A DNA stretch of 64,000 nt from Desulfovibrio sp. (GTDB lineage Bacteria; Desulfobacterota; Desulfovibrionia; Desulfovibrionales; Desulfovibrionaceae): NCBI GenBank assembly GCA_030145055.1, contig JAQYWK010000002.1, forward strand, positions 186,001 to 250,000. Reading direction: 5' to 3'. Numbering within the stretch: position 1 is the first letter of the stretch; every line of letters starts with the position of its first letter. The notes under the pieces were generated by a model. That model saw only the letters and a list, made by a program, of their open reading frames with translations, did no database searches and had not been told where the DNA came from. The position numbers and the translations under genes were made by a program. Of the stretch, positions 15,228 through 23,548 are shown piece after piece.

Positions 15228-15587
15228 TGGTGGAGGCGGGGGGAATCGAACCCCCGTCCGGGAATGCTCCACTAAGACATCTACAGGCATAGTCCAGGTA
15301 TTGTTTCTCACCCTCATGGACGCCCCTGAACAGGCAACATGTGGGCCAGCGCGTGCTAGGTTCTCACTGCTTTCGGGACGTGCAACCGAAAACTAGCCAG
15401 CCTGATAATTTTTGTTGTCAATGCAGATATCAGACATCAAAGCAATGACATAGCGGCTTAATTAAGCTGCTAGTGCGTAATCGTAATTGTCATTTGCAAT
15501 TATGATTGTGCCGCTTTTTACGAGGCCAGCGGCGCCTCGACCTGCAGCCTTAGCTTCTCTCATCCCCGTCGAAACCAGTGCGCCCCC
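15228..15587 (-). ncRNA. ssrA: transfer-messenger RNA
   Basis: This 360-base tmRNA rescues stalled ribosomes. The 5' end GGGGGCGCACTGGTTTCGAC pairs with the 3' end CGCCTCC-ACCA to form the tRNA-like acceptor stem, and the T-arm reads GGGGGTTCGATTCCCCC with an encoded CCA. The tag open frame encodes ANDNYDYALAA followed by TAA, ending in the usual ALAA degradation signal. The tag sequence fits Desulfovibrio-group tmRNAs. Its 3' end faces the accessory region, a classic integration site for islands. Confidence 0.97.
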
Positions 15588-15612
15588 ATTTCATAGAACT
15601 CTTCTTGCTTAT

Positions 15613-15640
15613 ATTATAAGTCATTAAGAAGAGGATGCAA
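15613..15640 (-). promoter_or_regulatory. ssrA promoter
   Basis: On the minus strand, TTGCAT (15640-15635) and a perfect TATAAT (15618-15613) are 16 bases apart. The mature tmRNA 5' end lies 26 bases downstream of the -10 box. Confidence 0.7.
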
Positions 15641-15736
15641 TAGCCCAGTGAAAATAAATCACCGAAATCTATGCAAGAAGTCAGTAGAACTATATCATTG
15701 CTCAGTCGATGGCAAGGATCTTATGAGCTAAAAAAG

Positions 15737-16054
15737 TTATTCCCAACCGTCTTCGCAAGGTCCGCAAAGGTGTGAACAAAGCGAACTTGAAATCGGGTTA
15801 AATCCGCCTTTTTTAATCTGCCCGGTTAAGGTGTTTCTGCAAACGTATTCTACTTCATATTCGCAGATCCAGTTTGCAAGTACGTCTCCGTTTACATCCG
15901 AGCAGACAACGTTGGCCGCGCCAAAATCTATTCTATCTTCGATGCAGACAGCGCCACCTTTGCATTTGTAAGTATCTTTTTCAGCAAATGCGCATGTTGC
16001 GGTCAGTACTATTAAAAAAGCTAAGAGTAATACCCAGGGTAAGTGTAATCTCAT
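15737..16054 (-). CDS. small secreted Cys-rich protein
   Basis: This 105-residue protein has a clear signal peptide (residues 1 to about 24, hydrophobic LLLAFLIVLTATC ending AFA). The mature part holds ten cysteines, including a C-terminal CSHLCGPCEDGWE, which suggests disulfides or metal binding in the periplasm. The sequence is otherwise unfamiliar. It is a single gene with no obvious partner. Confidence 0.65.
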   Translation of the reverse strand: MRLHLPWVLLLAFLIVLTATCAFAEKDTYKCKGGAVCIEDRIDFGAANVVCSDVNGDVLANWICEYEVEYVCRNTLTGQIKKGGFNPISSSLCSHLCGPCEDGWE

Positions 16055-16247
16055 AAAAGCTCCTGTTTTTCGTTGCTGCGTAAAAATAATATCACTTGGT
16101 ATGGTTAATTACGGCACAAATTTATAATTTGAGTCGAACTCTTGTAACCACAAAAGAGTTTATTATATCTATATCATTAACACTTTCTTGTCATGCAACA
16201 AAGTGTTAATACCATTGCATTAAAACAATCTGAAAATGGAGAAACTC

Positions 16248-16451
16248 ATGGAAAGCCCTTTTAAATTTTATCTCTACGAAGACAATGCTTACATATATGA
16301 TATGAATCAAAAACGTATATTTCAGATGGGAGTGGAAGAGAGCGGAGACGTAGAGCAGGATGTTGAAGCTCTAATTCTCGAATCTGGGGAAGAGATTAAT
16401 AAAGAAAAAGCTTGGGAAGTTTCCGGACTGGATACTCTCGGAGAAGCTTAA
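16248..16451 (+). CDS. small acidic hypothetical protein
   Basis: From ATG 16248, preceded by GGAG at a spacing of about six bases, this encodes 67 residues (an ATG four codons upstream lacks a ribosome site). The protein is acidic (EESGDVEQDVEALILESGEE) with an aromatic N-terminus (FKFYLYEDNAYIYDM). Its stop overlaps the stop region of the convergent response regulator by four bases. The function is unknown. Confidence 0.55.
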   Translation: MESPFKFYLYEDNAYIYDMNQKRIFQMGVEESGDVEQDVEALILESGEEINKEKAWEVSGLDTLGEA

Positions 16452-17839
16452 CTGCACTCAGCTAGGCTTAATTCTTTCGGATGACGAGGATCTTTTGCTA
16501 CCAGTAATTCAAATGTTTTGACGCATTCTGGGCAAAATTGAGTGCCAGAGTTTTGAGTTATGATAAGCATCGCCTTATCATGACTCATAGCCATTCGATA
16601 TGGACGATCAGTTGTGAGCGCATCATATACATCCGCAACAGCAATAATTCGCGCCCAAAGCGGAATTTCATTCCCCATAAGTCCATTAGGATACCCTTGT
16701 CCATCCATCCTTTCATGGTGATGAAATACTGCTGGAATAATATCTTCCATACTTGGAATCGGCCGTAATATCTCAGCCCCTAAGATTGGATGTTGTTTAA
16801 TTAATTCATATTCTTCGTTGGTTAGCGCTCCCGGCTTCAATAGAACATCATCTCTTATTCCTATCTTTCCGAGATCATGCAGTCGTGCTGCAAAGGCTAT
16901 TCTTTCTAGATCATGTGAATTGAATGACATTTGTTGCGCAATTTTAACTGAAATATCAGCAACAGTGTCAGAATGGCCTCGCGTATACGGGTCGCGGGCT
17001 TCAAGAGCTTGAATTAGGCTGGTTATGCTACCAAGAATAAGTGTACGCTCAGTCTTGAGCTGTTCACGTTGCTGTAAGAGCATTGTAAAGTGATCGCTTA
17101 ATAGTTTTTCGGCTGTAATGACAAGCTGATCTATATTGAACGGTTTGACCAGAAAAGCGGAAGCCCCCTTATGAAGCAGTTCACGCATTGTTCTGCGGTC
17201 ACCTCCCGAACTCATTATTACGAATGGTGTGCGGGCAAGATCTGGGTTTTTTTGGACCTTTTCGCAAAGCTCAACACCATCCATTATGGGCATATTGACG
17301 TCAGACAGAATAAGATCTGGAATTTGTTCTGAAGCCATTTTATAGGCTTCAAAACCATTTTTTGCAGTAATTACTTTAAAACCAGCTTCAATCAAGCCGA
17401 ATGATACTACCTTTAAAATGTATTTTGAGTCATCAACTATAAGGATTAGTTTGTCGCGCAGTATTTTTGAGCGATCCAGTATTTCTTGAACATATGGAAA
17501 AAGTTCTTTGCTGGCATTGTTTTTTGTAATGTATGCTGCAGCTCCAGCCTGAAAACCTTTTTCTATTTGCTCATTCTTTTCGTTAGTGGAGAGAATTATA
17601 ACAGGAGTGGTTTGTGTACTTGGGTTTTTCTTTATTTCAGAACAGAGTTTGTAGCCGTCCATCTTAGGCATAATGACATCAGTAATAACCAGATCAAACG
17701 GTCTTTCACGTATAAGATTAAGCCCCTGAAGGCCATCGACCGCTTCAGTTACATCTATATTTCTTTTTCTGAGTTGTAATCCCAGTACAGATCTTATGGT
17801 TTTGCTGTCATCAACAATTAAGACATGCGGTTTACGCAT
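16448..17839 (-). CDS. double-receiver HD-GYP response regulator
   Basis: This 463-residue protein probably hydrolyses cyclic-di-GMP in response to phosphorylation. It has two receiver domains, residues 4-122 (acidic pair D10/D11, phospho-acceptor D54) and 130-246 (phospho-acceptor D180, K232 before Pro). A helical linker and an HD-GYP domain (about 270-450) follow, with HDLGKIG at 321-327, HHHERMDGQGYP at 373-384 and ARIIAVADVYDALTTDRPYR. All catalytic motif residues are present. It is a single gene followed (on its strand) by the end of the small acidic gene. No cognate kinase is adjacent, although two large sensor kinases lie within 13 kb. Confidence 0.94.
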   Translation of the reverse strand: MRKPHVLIVDDSKTIRSVLGLQLRKRNIDVTEAVDGLQGLNLIRERPFDLVITDVIMPKMDGYKLCSEIKKNPSTQTTPVIILSTNEKNEQIEKGFQAGAAAYITKNNASKELFPYVQEILDRSKILRDKLILIVDDSKYILKVVSFGLIEAGFKVITAKNGFEAYKMASEQIPDLILSDVNMPIMDGVELCEKVQKNPDLARTPFVIMSSGGDRRTMRELLHKGASAFLVKPFNIDQLVITAEKLLSDHFTMLLQQREQLKTERTLILGSITSLIQALEARDPYTRGHSDTVADISVKIAQQMSFNSHDLERIAFAARLHDLGKIGIRDDVLLKPGALTNEEYELIKQHPILGAEILRPIPSMEDIIPAVFHHHERMDGQGYPNGLMGNEIPLWARIIAVADVYDALTTDRPYRMAMSHDKAMLIITQNSGTQFCPECVKTFELLVAKDPRHPKELSLAECS

Positions 17840-17945
17840 TAATTCTCCGAAGTGAAGTTTTTGTAATTAATTATTATCAACCTAATGTAGTCTGTTAATC
17901 CCTAGGGATATTAAGTATGTAAAGAGTTACCTAAGTTTAAAAAAA

Positions 17946-17980
17946 AGTAAAGGGGCAGACTCAAAGTCTGCCCCTTACTT
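17946..17980. terminator. bidirectional terminator
   Basis: A 12-bp perfect stem (17950-17961 with 17965-17976, GGGGCAGACT core) with a three-base loop carries A and T tracts on both sides. It lies 42 bases beyond the DUF4198 gene, for which it is the likely terminator. Confidence 0.8.
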
Positions 17981-18021
17981 TACGAAATAATACGATTTAA
18001 TTAGAAAAATTTACAAACTAT

Positions 18022-18774
18022 TTAATATGCAAACATTTCAGTCCACAAAACTGCACCTAATTCTACAGTTTTTCCTTTAATTTTGTAATCTGCGTCATTC
18101 AAAGCTGCAAATCCCCACCATCCAGACTTAGGACAGGTGAAAGTGAACACTCCATTTGCATCACATAAAACTTCCTGCGTAATCATACATTCGTGAGGAG
18201 CTTTGAGTTTAGAATTCTTGTCGTACCGTTCTACTTCAACTCGGCAATATGGAACAGGTTTACCGTCAAGTAGCACTATACCCTGAAATACATTCCCCGA
18301 GTAATTACCCCATGGGCGGGTGAGTGGAACAATTTCTGTTTTTACGCCTAACGGCTTGTTCCAGTCTTCACCTTCATCAAAAGCTGACACTATTGTTTTA
18401 GTATAATGAATTATGTAGTTATCTTCAGCAGGTTCAGGGTAGGGTGTTGGCTCCATATAGAACGTATACATTCCTGGACGTTTAAAATTAAATGACGAAG
18501 TAAAAGCTTTATGGCCGAAAAGCTTAGACTCTTTTAAAGAACTTAGCAGATCCGTTTCTTTACCATCTTTATAAACACTAAACTTTTTAGGTTTTACAAG
18601 GTTCATTCCAACTTGTTCAAATGGATGTGAAAAAGATAATTCAAAATTAATTGTCTTTTTTGCGGGAGAGATAATAGAGGTTTCTGGAATCAGCATTCCA
18701 AAGTGTGCATAAGCCGTTGCAGTTAAAAAAAGTAGAGAAAACAACGATGCCGTAATTATGAGTGTTTTTTTCAT
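18022..18774 (-). CDS. periplasmic DUF4198 protein, NikK-like
   Basis: This 250-residue exported protein has a signal peptide (1-23, ending AYA) and mature start HFGMLIPETS. Its sequence fits the DUF4198 family of periplasmic metal-uptake accessory proteins: a central MYTFYMEPTPYPEPAEDNYIIHY block and a C-terminal beta-sandwich (GIVLLDGKPVPYCRVEVERY, then GWWGFAAL). DUF4198 proteins accompany ECF-type nickel transporters in delta-proteobacteria (NikK), and the next upstream gene supports this. No NikM, Q or O gene is nearby, so a nickel role is inferred. The organism makes a nickel hydrogenase (56.2 kb). Confidence 0.8.
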   Translation of the reverse strand: MKKTLIITASLFSLLFLTATAYAHFGMLIPETSIISPAKKTINFELSFSHPFEQVGMNLVKPKKFSVYKDGKETDLLSSLKESKLFGHKAFTSSFNFKRPGMYTFYMEPTPYPEPAEDNYIIHYTKTIVSAFDEGEDWNKPLGVKTEIVPLTRPWGNYSGNVFQGIVLLDGKPVPYCRVEVERYDKNSKLKAPHECMITQEVLCDANGVFTFTCPKSGWWGFAALNDADYKIKGKTVELGAVLWTEMFAY

Positions 18775-18797
18775 TTTCCATCCTGTTGTAAATTAAA

Positions 18798-19430
18798 CTA
18801 TTTTTTCCTTGAAGTAAGGAATGCCGCTATACCAAAAAAACCTAAAATATATCCGATACCGGCAAAAATATCTTTTGCCGCAGGCCCATCCTGTCTTTGA
18901 TCAAGAATGAGCCTTTTCAAGGTATCAACTTTTAAATTCAATTCTTTAATCTGATCACTTATATGAGAGATGTTTGTGTTCGAAAAAGCCAATTCAGTAG
19001 TTTTAGATATAGTTTTTAGATTTTCTTGATCAGAATTGTCAGAAGCAGTTTCCGTCACGCTCATAGGTTCAGTCTGTGGAAATATATCTTCGGGGTTTAA
19101 TACCCATTCATTCCTGTGCCCCTCAGAAGCTACAAGTATGATTTTAAGCCCAGATTTATCTTTATTAATAGCGTCGGGAATAGGGAAATTGAATATCCCT
19201 TCATCGTTGGTATTCCCTGTTAAAAGCAGCTTATTTGTTTTTAAATTGTAAACTTCTATTTTACCATTATGAACGCGCTTGTCTTTTCTGAAATAGCTTT
19301 CGGTGTAAACTTCGCTGCCTACGACATAGCCAAAGACAGACACCTTGTGTGCGTGAGCGTAAGAGGGCACTAACAATGATATAACGATCAATATTAGCGG
19401 AATAAGTGAGCAGATTGATCTTTTTTGCAT
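18798..19430 (-). CDS. NikL-like periplasmic/membrane accessory protein
   Basis: This 210-residue protein has a signal peptide (ending AHAH) and an N-terminal beta-sandwich of carboxypeptidase-regulatory type (VFGYVVGSEVYTESYF, NGKIEVYNLKTNKLLLTGNTNDEG). It then has a Ser/Thr-rich helical linker and a C-terminal membrane anchor (about 188-206) with an RKK end. This layout resembles NikL-type partners of ECF nickel transporters, or a stalk protein. It lies 23 bases upstream of the DUF4198 gene, clearly one operon. The start at 19430 follows an A/T-rich leader holding an inverted repeat. Confidence 0.65.
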   Translation of the reverse strand: MQKRSICSLIPLILIVISLLVPSYAHAHKVSVFGYVVGSEVYTESYFRKDKRVHNGKIEVYNLKTNKLLLTGNTNDEGIFNFPIPDAINKDKSGLKIILVASEGHRNEWVLNPEDIFPQTEPMSVTETASDNSDQENLKTISKTTELAFSNTNISHISDQIKELNLKVDTLKRLILDQRQDGPAAKDIFAGIGYILGFFGIAAFLTSRKK

Positions 19431-19483
19431 TAATGATAACTCGTCCTAGTAATTATTTATATTAAATTATTAACCGCCAAGTG

Positions 19484-19504
19484 ATACGTATTCAAAAAAC
19501 GTAT
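19484..19504. promoter_or_regulatory. inverted repeat, possible operator
   Basis: ATACGT (19484-19489) and ACGTAT (19499-19504) are separated by nine bases, 54 bases upstream of the NikL-like start. A metal regulator such as NikR could bind, but the sequence does not match a consensus I can state with certainty. Confidence 0.3.
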
Positions 19505-19564
19505 ACAGCGACAGGTAGAGCAAGTCAACACCATTTGAATCAGGATAACTAATATTAAAATGGG

Positions 19565-19600
19565 AAGACTAGCTAATTGCGAAATTAGCTAGTCTTTAAA
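19565..19600 (-). terminator. terminator of the beta-barrel gene
   Basis: A 14-bp perfect stem (19565-19578 with 19583-19596) with a GCGA loop lies 47 bases after the stop at 19643. It separates that gene from the NikL/NikK-like operon on the same strand. Confidence 0.8.
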
Positions 19601-19642
19601 TTGGCGTAGAGATAAATTGGATGAGTCGATACAACTTTGTTG

Positions 19643-20980
19643 TCAGTCGAATGTATAGCCGAAGTTTACCGTAGTATTTATAAACCCATCGGGATCATGT
19701 TTCTTTGTGCCGAAGGTCTTAAGGTATCTGACGTCTGATCCGATAGTGAAGCCTGAATCAAATTCGTAAAGGAATCCAAGGCCTCCGCCGGCAACTGGTG
19801 CGCCATCAGAAAGTCCGAATTCTGTCGCAGGGAAATCAAAAAAAGTATAACCGCCATGAGCCGCTATGTAAGGTGAAAAACTTGAATCAGCATAAAATCT
19901 ATAAAGCAATGATCCCGTGAAACTGTAAGTCATAAAACTTTTAGATTTATGGTCGTAGGAAGTTCCATTTGTTGCATTAGATGTCGCTGCAATTGTACCA
20001 GTTGTACCAGAAGTTCCACTTACGGTCAGATCTCCGCCAAGGCCAAATCCAGAAGGAAAGAAGTGGCGTACGCCAAGTCCGCCACCTGGACCAAAGGAAG
20101 AATAGGGAACTTCTGACTCTGACTTCGTCGCGTACTGGGTCCCAAAAGAAGCCCCAACAAATGTTTCGGACTTTTTCTTTGCGGTGAAAAATCCTTTATT
20201 TTTTTTAACTGGCGACCTCTTGCTTACGCGCACCGCTAGTTCCTGCTCTTCTTTAGCAATATCTCCAGCTTGCTGCATGGTTGCCCCTGTCCCTGCAATA
20301 GCAAAAGGGGCCGCTGTTGTTGCGGAACTGACGTCATACTGAGTTTCTAGGGCCGGGGCTGCTAAATATGGAGTAACGACGGCAGGGGCCGGACGGCTAG
20401 GCCAAAATCCAAGCTGCTGCGGCTGATGTTGAACTTGGACATATCTAACCGCAGGCGCTCTATATGTTTGTTTTGAAGGAGGCACAGCAAAGGCTTGCTT
20501 GGTAGCGCGTTCTTCCACTAAATCAGGTTTAGGGACGGATAGTTCAGAAATTATTTCCTGTGCGTTAGGCTTATTGGTGTCTGCTACTTCTGCTGTCTTT
20601 TGATCTAAAGACTGAGACTCCACAGGAGCAGGCGTATCTGGTTCTCCTATTTTATAAGCTATTCCCGCTTCAACTAGCTTTTCATCCAAATTGACACCAT
20701 CGAGAATTACATTTGCTTCTATTTCATTCTTGGAAATGTTTTTAACAGTCTTAACAACAACATCCTTCATTAAAGCGATATTACTTGTCTCGAGCTGGGC
20801 TTTTGCCTCATCAATGTGTGATGATTGTTTTATTTGTGCAATGTGGACTTTAATAGGATCTGTTCCATCCTTAAGAATTACCAGTGAGGTTGCACTGTCC
20901 ACTGCCACAACTTTTCCATTCCACGCAAACGCGGAGAAGGGGATAGTCATAAGTATTATAAAAATTGTAAGAATTCTCAT
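19643..20980 (-). CDS. outer-membrane beta-barrel with SNase-like N-terminal domain
   Basis: This 445-residue exported protein has a signal peptide (1-19, ending AFA). Residues 20-115 resemble a thermonuclease/SNase-like OB fold (WNGKVVAVDSATSLVILKDG, then VDEKLVEAGIAYK-like end). A Pro/Ala/Gln-rich linker follows (115-250), then a C-terminal beta-barrel of OmpA/OMP_b-brl type from about 270 to the end (YSSFGPGGGLGVRHFF, SLLYRFYADSSFSPYIAAHGGY), ending in VNFGYTFD with a terminal aromatic typical of BAM substrates. The SNase catalytic Arg/Glu residues are not evident, so the N-terminal domain is probably a binding module. It is a single-gene unit. Confidence 0.75.
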   Translation of the reverse strand: MRILTIFIILMTIPFSAFAWNGKVVAVDSATSLVILKDGTDPIKVHIAQIKQSSHIDEAKAQLETSNIALMKDVVVKTVKNISKNEIEANVILDGVNLDEKLVEAGIAYKIGEPDTPAPVESQSLDQKTAEVADTNKPNAQEIISELSVPKPDLVEERATKQAFAVPPSKQTYRAPAVRYVQVQHQPQQLGFWPSRPAPAVVTPYLAAPALETQYDVSSATTAAPFAIAGTGATMQQAGDIAKEEQELAVRVSKRSPVKKNKGFFTAKKKSETFVGASFGTQYATKSESEVPYSSFGPGGGLGVRHFFPSGFGLGGDLTVSGTSGTTGTIAATSNATNGTSYDHKSKSFMTYSFTGSLLYRFYADSSFSPYIAAHGGYTFFDFPATEFGLSDGAPVAGGGLGFLYEFDSGFTIGSDVRYLKTFGTKKHDPDGFINTTVNFGYTFD

Positions 20981-21248
20981 TTTTACTATTCGCTTAATTT
21001 TAAAAATTACTGTTCATATATTTTATCGGCAATGATCATAAAATCTTAACGGCCAAAAGTTCTATAATAAAAATTAAATTTGATTAATAAGATATGGCAG
21101 GAATAAAACCGTTGATTTAAAATGTTGACTATAAATATATTAACCATATCTTCTATGTTAATTTAATGTTTAATAAAGTTCAAAAACTTTATTTGTATTA
21201 TGTTTTTGCGTAATGACTTGAAATTATTAATATCTTCTCGAGGGGATT

Positions 21249-22034
21249 ATGATTCGAATCGTTGTCATTATTTTTTATCTTATTTTCACTGTTCCTTTGG
21301 TCAGTGAGGCTAGAATGTTGATTATTACAACTTTGGATAATCCTCCTCAGGCCTACCTTGAAAATAACGTTCCGAAAGGTTTTTTAGTAGATGTTATATC
21401 TGCCGCAGTTCGACGGTCTGGCAATGATTGTAAAATTATGGTGGTGCCTTGGAAAAGAGCGCTTAGGATGGTAAAAAAAGGAAGCGCTGATGCTGTTTTC
21501 AACGCAGGGTATACTGCAGAACGAAATAAGTACCTATTTTATCTAAGTAATGTGTTGGCTACTGAAAAAGTAGTAGCTTTTCGTCGTTCAAATACGAGTG
21601 TGTATCTTAAGCCCGATCTTTCAAATGCTCGAGATTACATCGTGGGAATTGGAAGAGGTTTTTATTACGGCAAACTTATTCAGGATAAACTCGATGCAAA
21701 TGGGTTTAAGCGAGTTGAGGATGTACCTAACATTGAGTGGAACATGAAAAAGCTGAAAGCGGGACGGATTGATTTATTTTTCGGAGATTATTTCCCAGCC
21801 ATGAAGCTTTTAAGCGAGAGAGAGAGTGATAGTGGAGTGGAGCTAATTGCTAATCCTGAAAATGGAACCCCAGTAATTTATGCGCGCTCGGACACTTACC
21901 TAGCTTTCTCACGAAAGTCAGTTTCGCCTGCTTTAGCGGATAAGATAAATAAAGAACTCATAAGAATGAAAGAAGACGGAGAGTATGACGCAATAATCAA
22001 TAAGTATATTGCGGACTATAAGGACGTTGAATGA
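21249..22034 (+). CDS. stand-alone periplasmic solute-binding protein (SBP_bac_3-like)
   Basis: This 261-residue protein has an N-terminal signal (about 1-22) and a type 2 periplasmic-binding fold: TLDNPPQAYLENNVPKGFLVDV, VPWKRALRMVKKGSADAVFN, and a C-terminal helix KINKELIRMKEDGEYDAIINKYI. No permease or ATPase is linked. Such orphan binding proteins are common in Desulfovibrio and may feed the nearby sensor kinases (inference). GAGGGG precedes the ATG by a few bases. The 3' flank contains a 42-base repeat shared with the next gene's 3' flank. Confidence 0.88.
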   Translation: MIRIVVIIFYLIFTVPLVSEARMLIITTLDNPPQAYLENNVPKGFLVDVISAAVRRSGNDCKIMVVPWKRALRMVKKGSADAVFNAGYTAERNKYLFYLSNVLATEKVVAFRRSNTSVYLKPDLSNARDYIVGIGRGFYYGKLIQDKLDANGFKRVEDVPNIEWNMKKLKAGRIDLFFGDYFPAMKLLSERESDSGVELIANPENGTPVIYARSDTYLAFSRKSVSPALADKINKELIRMKEDGEYDAIINKYIADYKDVE

Positions 22035-22038
22035 TATT

Positions 22039-22080
22039 ACTTGTAGTGGTTCATACTTGATATGACAACATGCCTTTTGG
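22039..22080. repeat. 42-base direct repeat, copy A
   Basis: The segment starts ACTTGTAGTGGTTCAT and is found again at 23018-23059 with six mismatches. Each copy starts within 15 bases after the stop of a solute-binding-protein gene. Confidence 0.7.
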
Positions 22081-22230
22081 GGATGTATTGATAGAGATTT
22101 CTTTTTATTTCTTTTTATTTAAAAAATATCTGTGCTTGCCTCTTTATCTATCAAAAAATGATGTTTTTTTATGATGGTTATGGTATTAAAGAATTCAGTT
22201 AAAATTAATTTTTTAATAAGCAGAAGTGTA

Positions 22231-23004
22231 ATGTTAAAAAAATATACGTGTGTTGTTCTATGCCTTTTTGTTCTGTTTACAATTGGAATAAATCCATCTT
22301 TTTCTGAGCTCAGAGAATTTTCTATTGCAACCCACAAACTACCTACTAGCCCTGACGGAATTTTTTTGAACCTTGTTTACACTGAAGTTTTTCGACGCCT
22401 CAGTGTAAAATTAAAATATAAAGTGTATCCTGCCAAGCGAATAGAAAGAATGGCTGGCTCTAGAGAATTAGATGGCGAGTTTTCGAGAATTTATCACTAT
22501 GGAGATTCTCAACCAAATCTGGTTAGAGTTGAAGAACCGCACTGGGAGTCAGGGTTTTTGGCTGTAGGAGTCGACCCTAAGATTAAATTGAATGGCTGGC
22601 ACAGCTTGAATAGTACCAGCTATAAAATTGTATACCGCAGAGGAATTAAGGGGTGCGAGATCAACCTTCCAAAGTATGTTAAGGCGGGAAATCTTGATAA
22701 AGTATCAAACATTTATAGTGGTTTTCATAAGGTGATGCGTAATTGGGCTGATATATATGTTGGATCTGAAATGGATGTTCTAAGTGCTCTTGACAGTAAT
22801 GAATTTAAAAGAAGTGATTTACGTATCGTCGGCATTATGGATAAGTTCACGGCGCATATGTATCTTCATAAAAGACACAAAATATTTGCCCTAAGAGCAG
22901 CTAAAATTTTAAAGGAAATGAAGGAGGAAGGCCTGTTGGATAAGTATAGGAAACAAGCAGGCTTGAAATCATACATTGGAGAAAAAGAAAACACCAAAAA
23001 TTAA
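22231..23004 (+). CDS. second stand-alone periplasmic solute-binding protein
   Basis: The start at 22231 is preferred because it puts a signal peptide at the N-terminus (MLKKYTCVVLCLFVLF, ending near SFS); the frame is open 20 codons further upstream. The mature protein has a shortened type 2 binding fold with FLNLVYTEVFRRLSVKLKYKVYPAKR and a terminal AAKILKEMKEEGLLDKYRKQ helix. It is a distant paralogue of the preceding gene. No transporter genes are linked. The ligand is unknown. Confidence 0.8.
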   Translation: MLKKYTCVVLCLFVLFTIGINPSFSELREFSIATHKLPTSPDGIFLNLVYTEVFRRLSVKLKYKVYPAKRIERMAGSRELDGEFSRIYHYGDSQPNLVRVEEPHWESGFLAVGVDPKIKLNGWHSLNSTSYKIVYRRGIKGCEINLPKYVKAGNLDKVSNIYSGFHKVMRNWADIYVGSEMDVLSALDSNEFKRSDLRIVGIMDKFTAHMYLHKRHKIFALRAAKILKEMKEEGLLDKYRKQAGLKSYIGEKENTKN

Positions 23005-23017
23005 TGCTCCCCCAATA

Positions 23018-23059
23018 ACTTGTAATGGTTCATATTTGATCAGACAACCTGTCTTTTGG
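23018..23059. repeat. 42-base direct repeat, copy B
   Basis: This is the partner of 22039-22080, about 86 percent identical by eye, starting 13 bases after the stop of the second binding-protein gene. Confidence 0.7.
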
Positions 23060-23106
23060 ACGGAGTTCCAATATCAGTTTAGTTTAAACTTTGGACCCTT
23101 ATCGTA

Positions 23107-23520
23107 CTATCTCCAGCCAATAGGTTCATACCCTTTTTCTCTCAAGCATTTTTCAACAAAATTACGGTATACGCCGTCAGTGTTATCTTTAACAGCTCCA
23201 CCGACAGCTCCGCCAGCTGATCCCCCTGCAGCACCAGCAAGAGCTGATGTTCCAGGGCTACCTGTTACTATCCCGATCCCCAGACCAATTGCTCCACCTA
23301 TAAGGCCGCCTTTTAATCCAGATTTTGCACTGCTTGTACCACGTGAAGCTTTTCCGACGTTTTCATCAGCCAATTGCAGGCAAGCTTCAATATCCTGATC
23401 CGTGCGGGTTTTACCAACTTTTTCCGAGTGAGCATTTGGATATACAGCCGGTTTTTTCGCACAGGCAGGGGCAGCGAAAAGAAGCAACAACAGGGCTATT
23501 GAGATGACTTTACGAAACAT
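23107..23520 (-). CDS. glycine-zipper envelope protein
   Basis: From ATG 23520 this is a 137-residue exported protein (the frame extends four codons further upstream). The signal segment MFRKVISIALLLLLFAAPAC could be a lipoprotein signal with Cys at the end. A C-terminal glycine-zipper (GGLIGGAIGLGIGIVTG, AGAAGGSAGGAVGGAV) would pack into the membrane. Two further Cys lie in the mature part. Glycine-zipper lipoproteins of SlyB/YMGG type have a similar layout. It is a single gene just downstream of the sensor kinase. Confidence 0.75.
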   Translation of the reverse strand: MFRKVISIALLLLLFAAPACAKKPAVYPNAHSEKVGKTRTDQDIEACLQLADENVGKASRGTSSAKSGLKGGLIGGAIGLGIGIVTGSPGTSALAGAAGGSAGGAVGGAVKDNTDGVYRNFVEKCLREKGYEPIGWR

Positions 23521-23548
23521 GTAATTATCCATATTTTAGAAGTAATGA

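Noticed and set aside
15211-15396. 61-residue plus-strand frame over the tmRNA 3' half
   Set aside because: The DNA is explained fully by tmRNA on the other strand.
22090-22115. Tandem TTTCTTTTTA repeat
   Set aside because: Only two units in AT-rich intergenic DNA; not distinguishable from chance composition.
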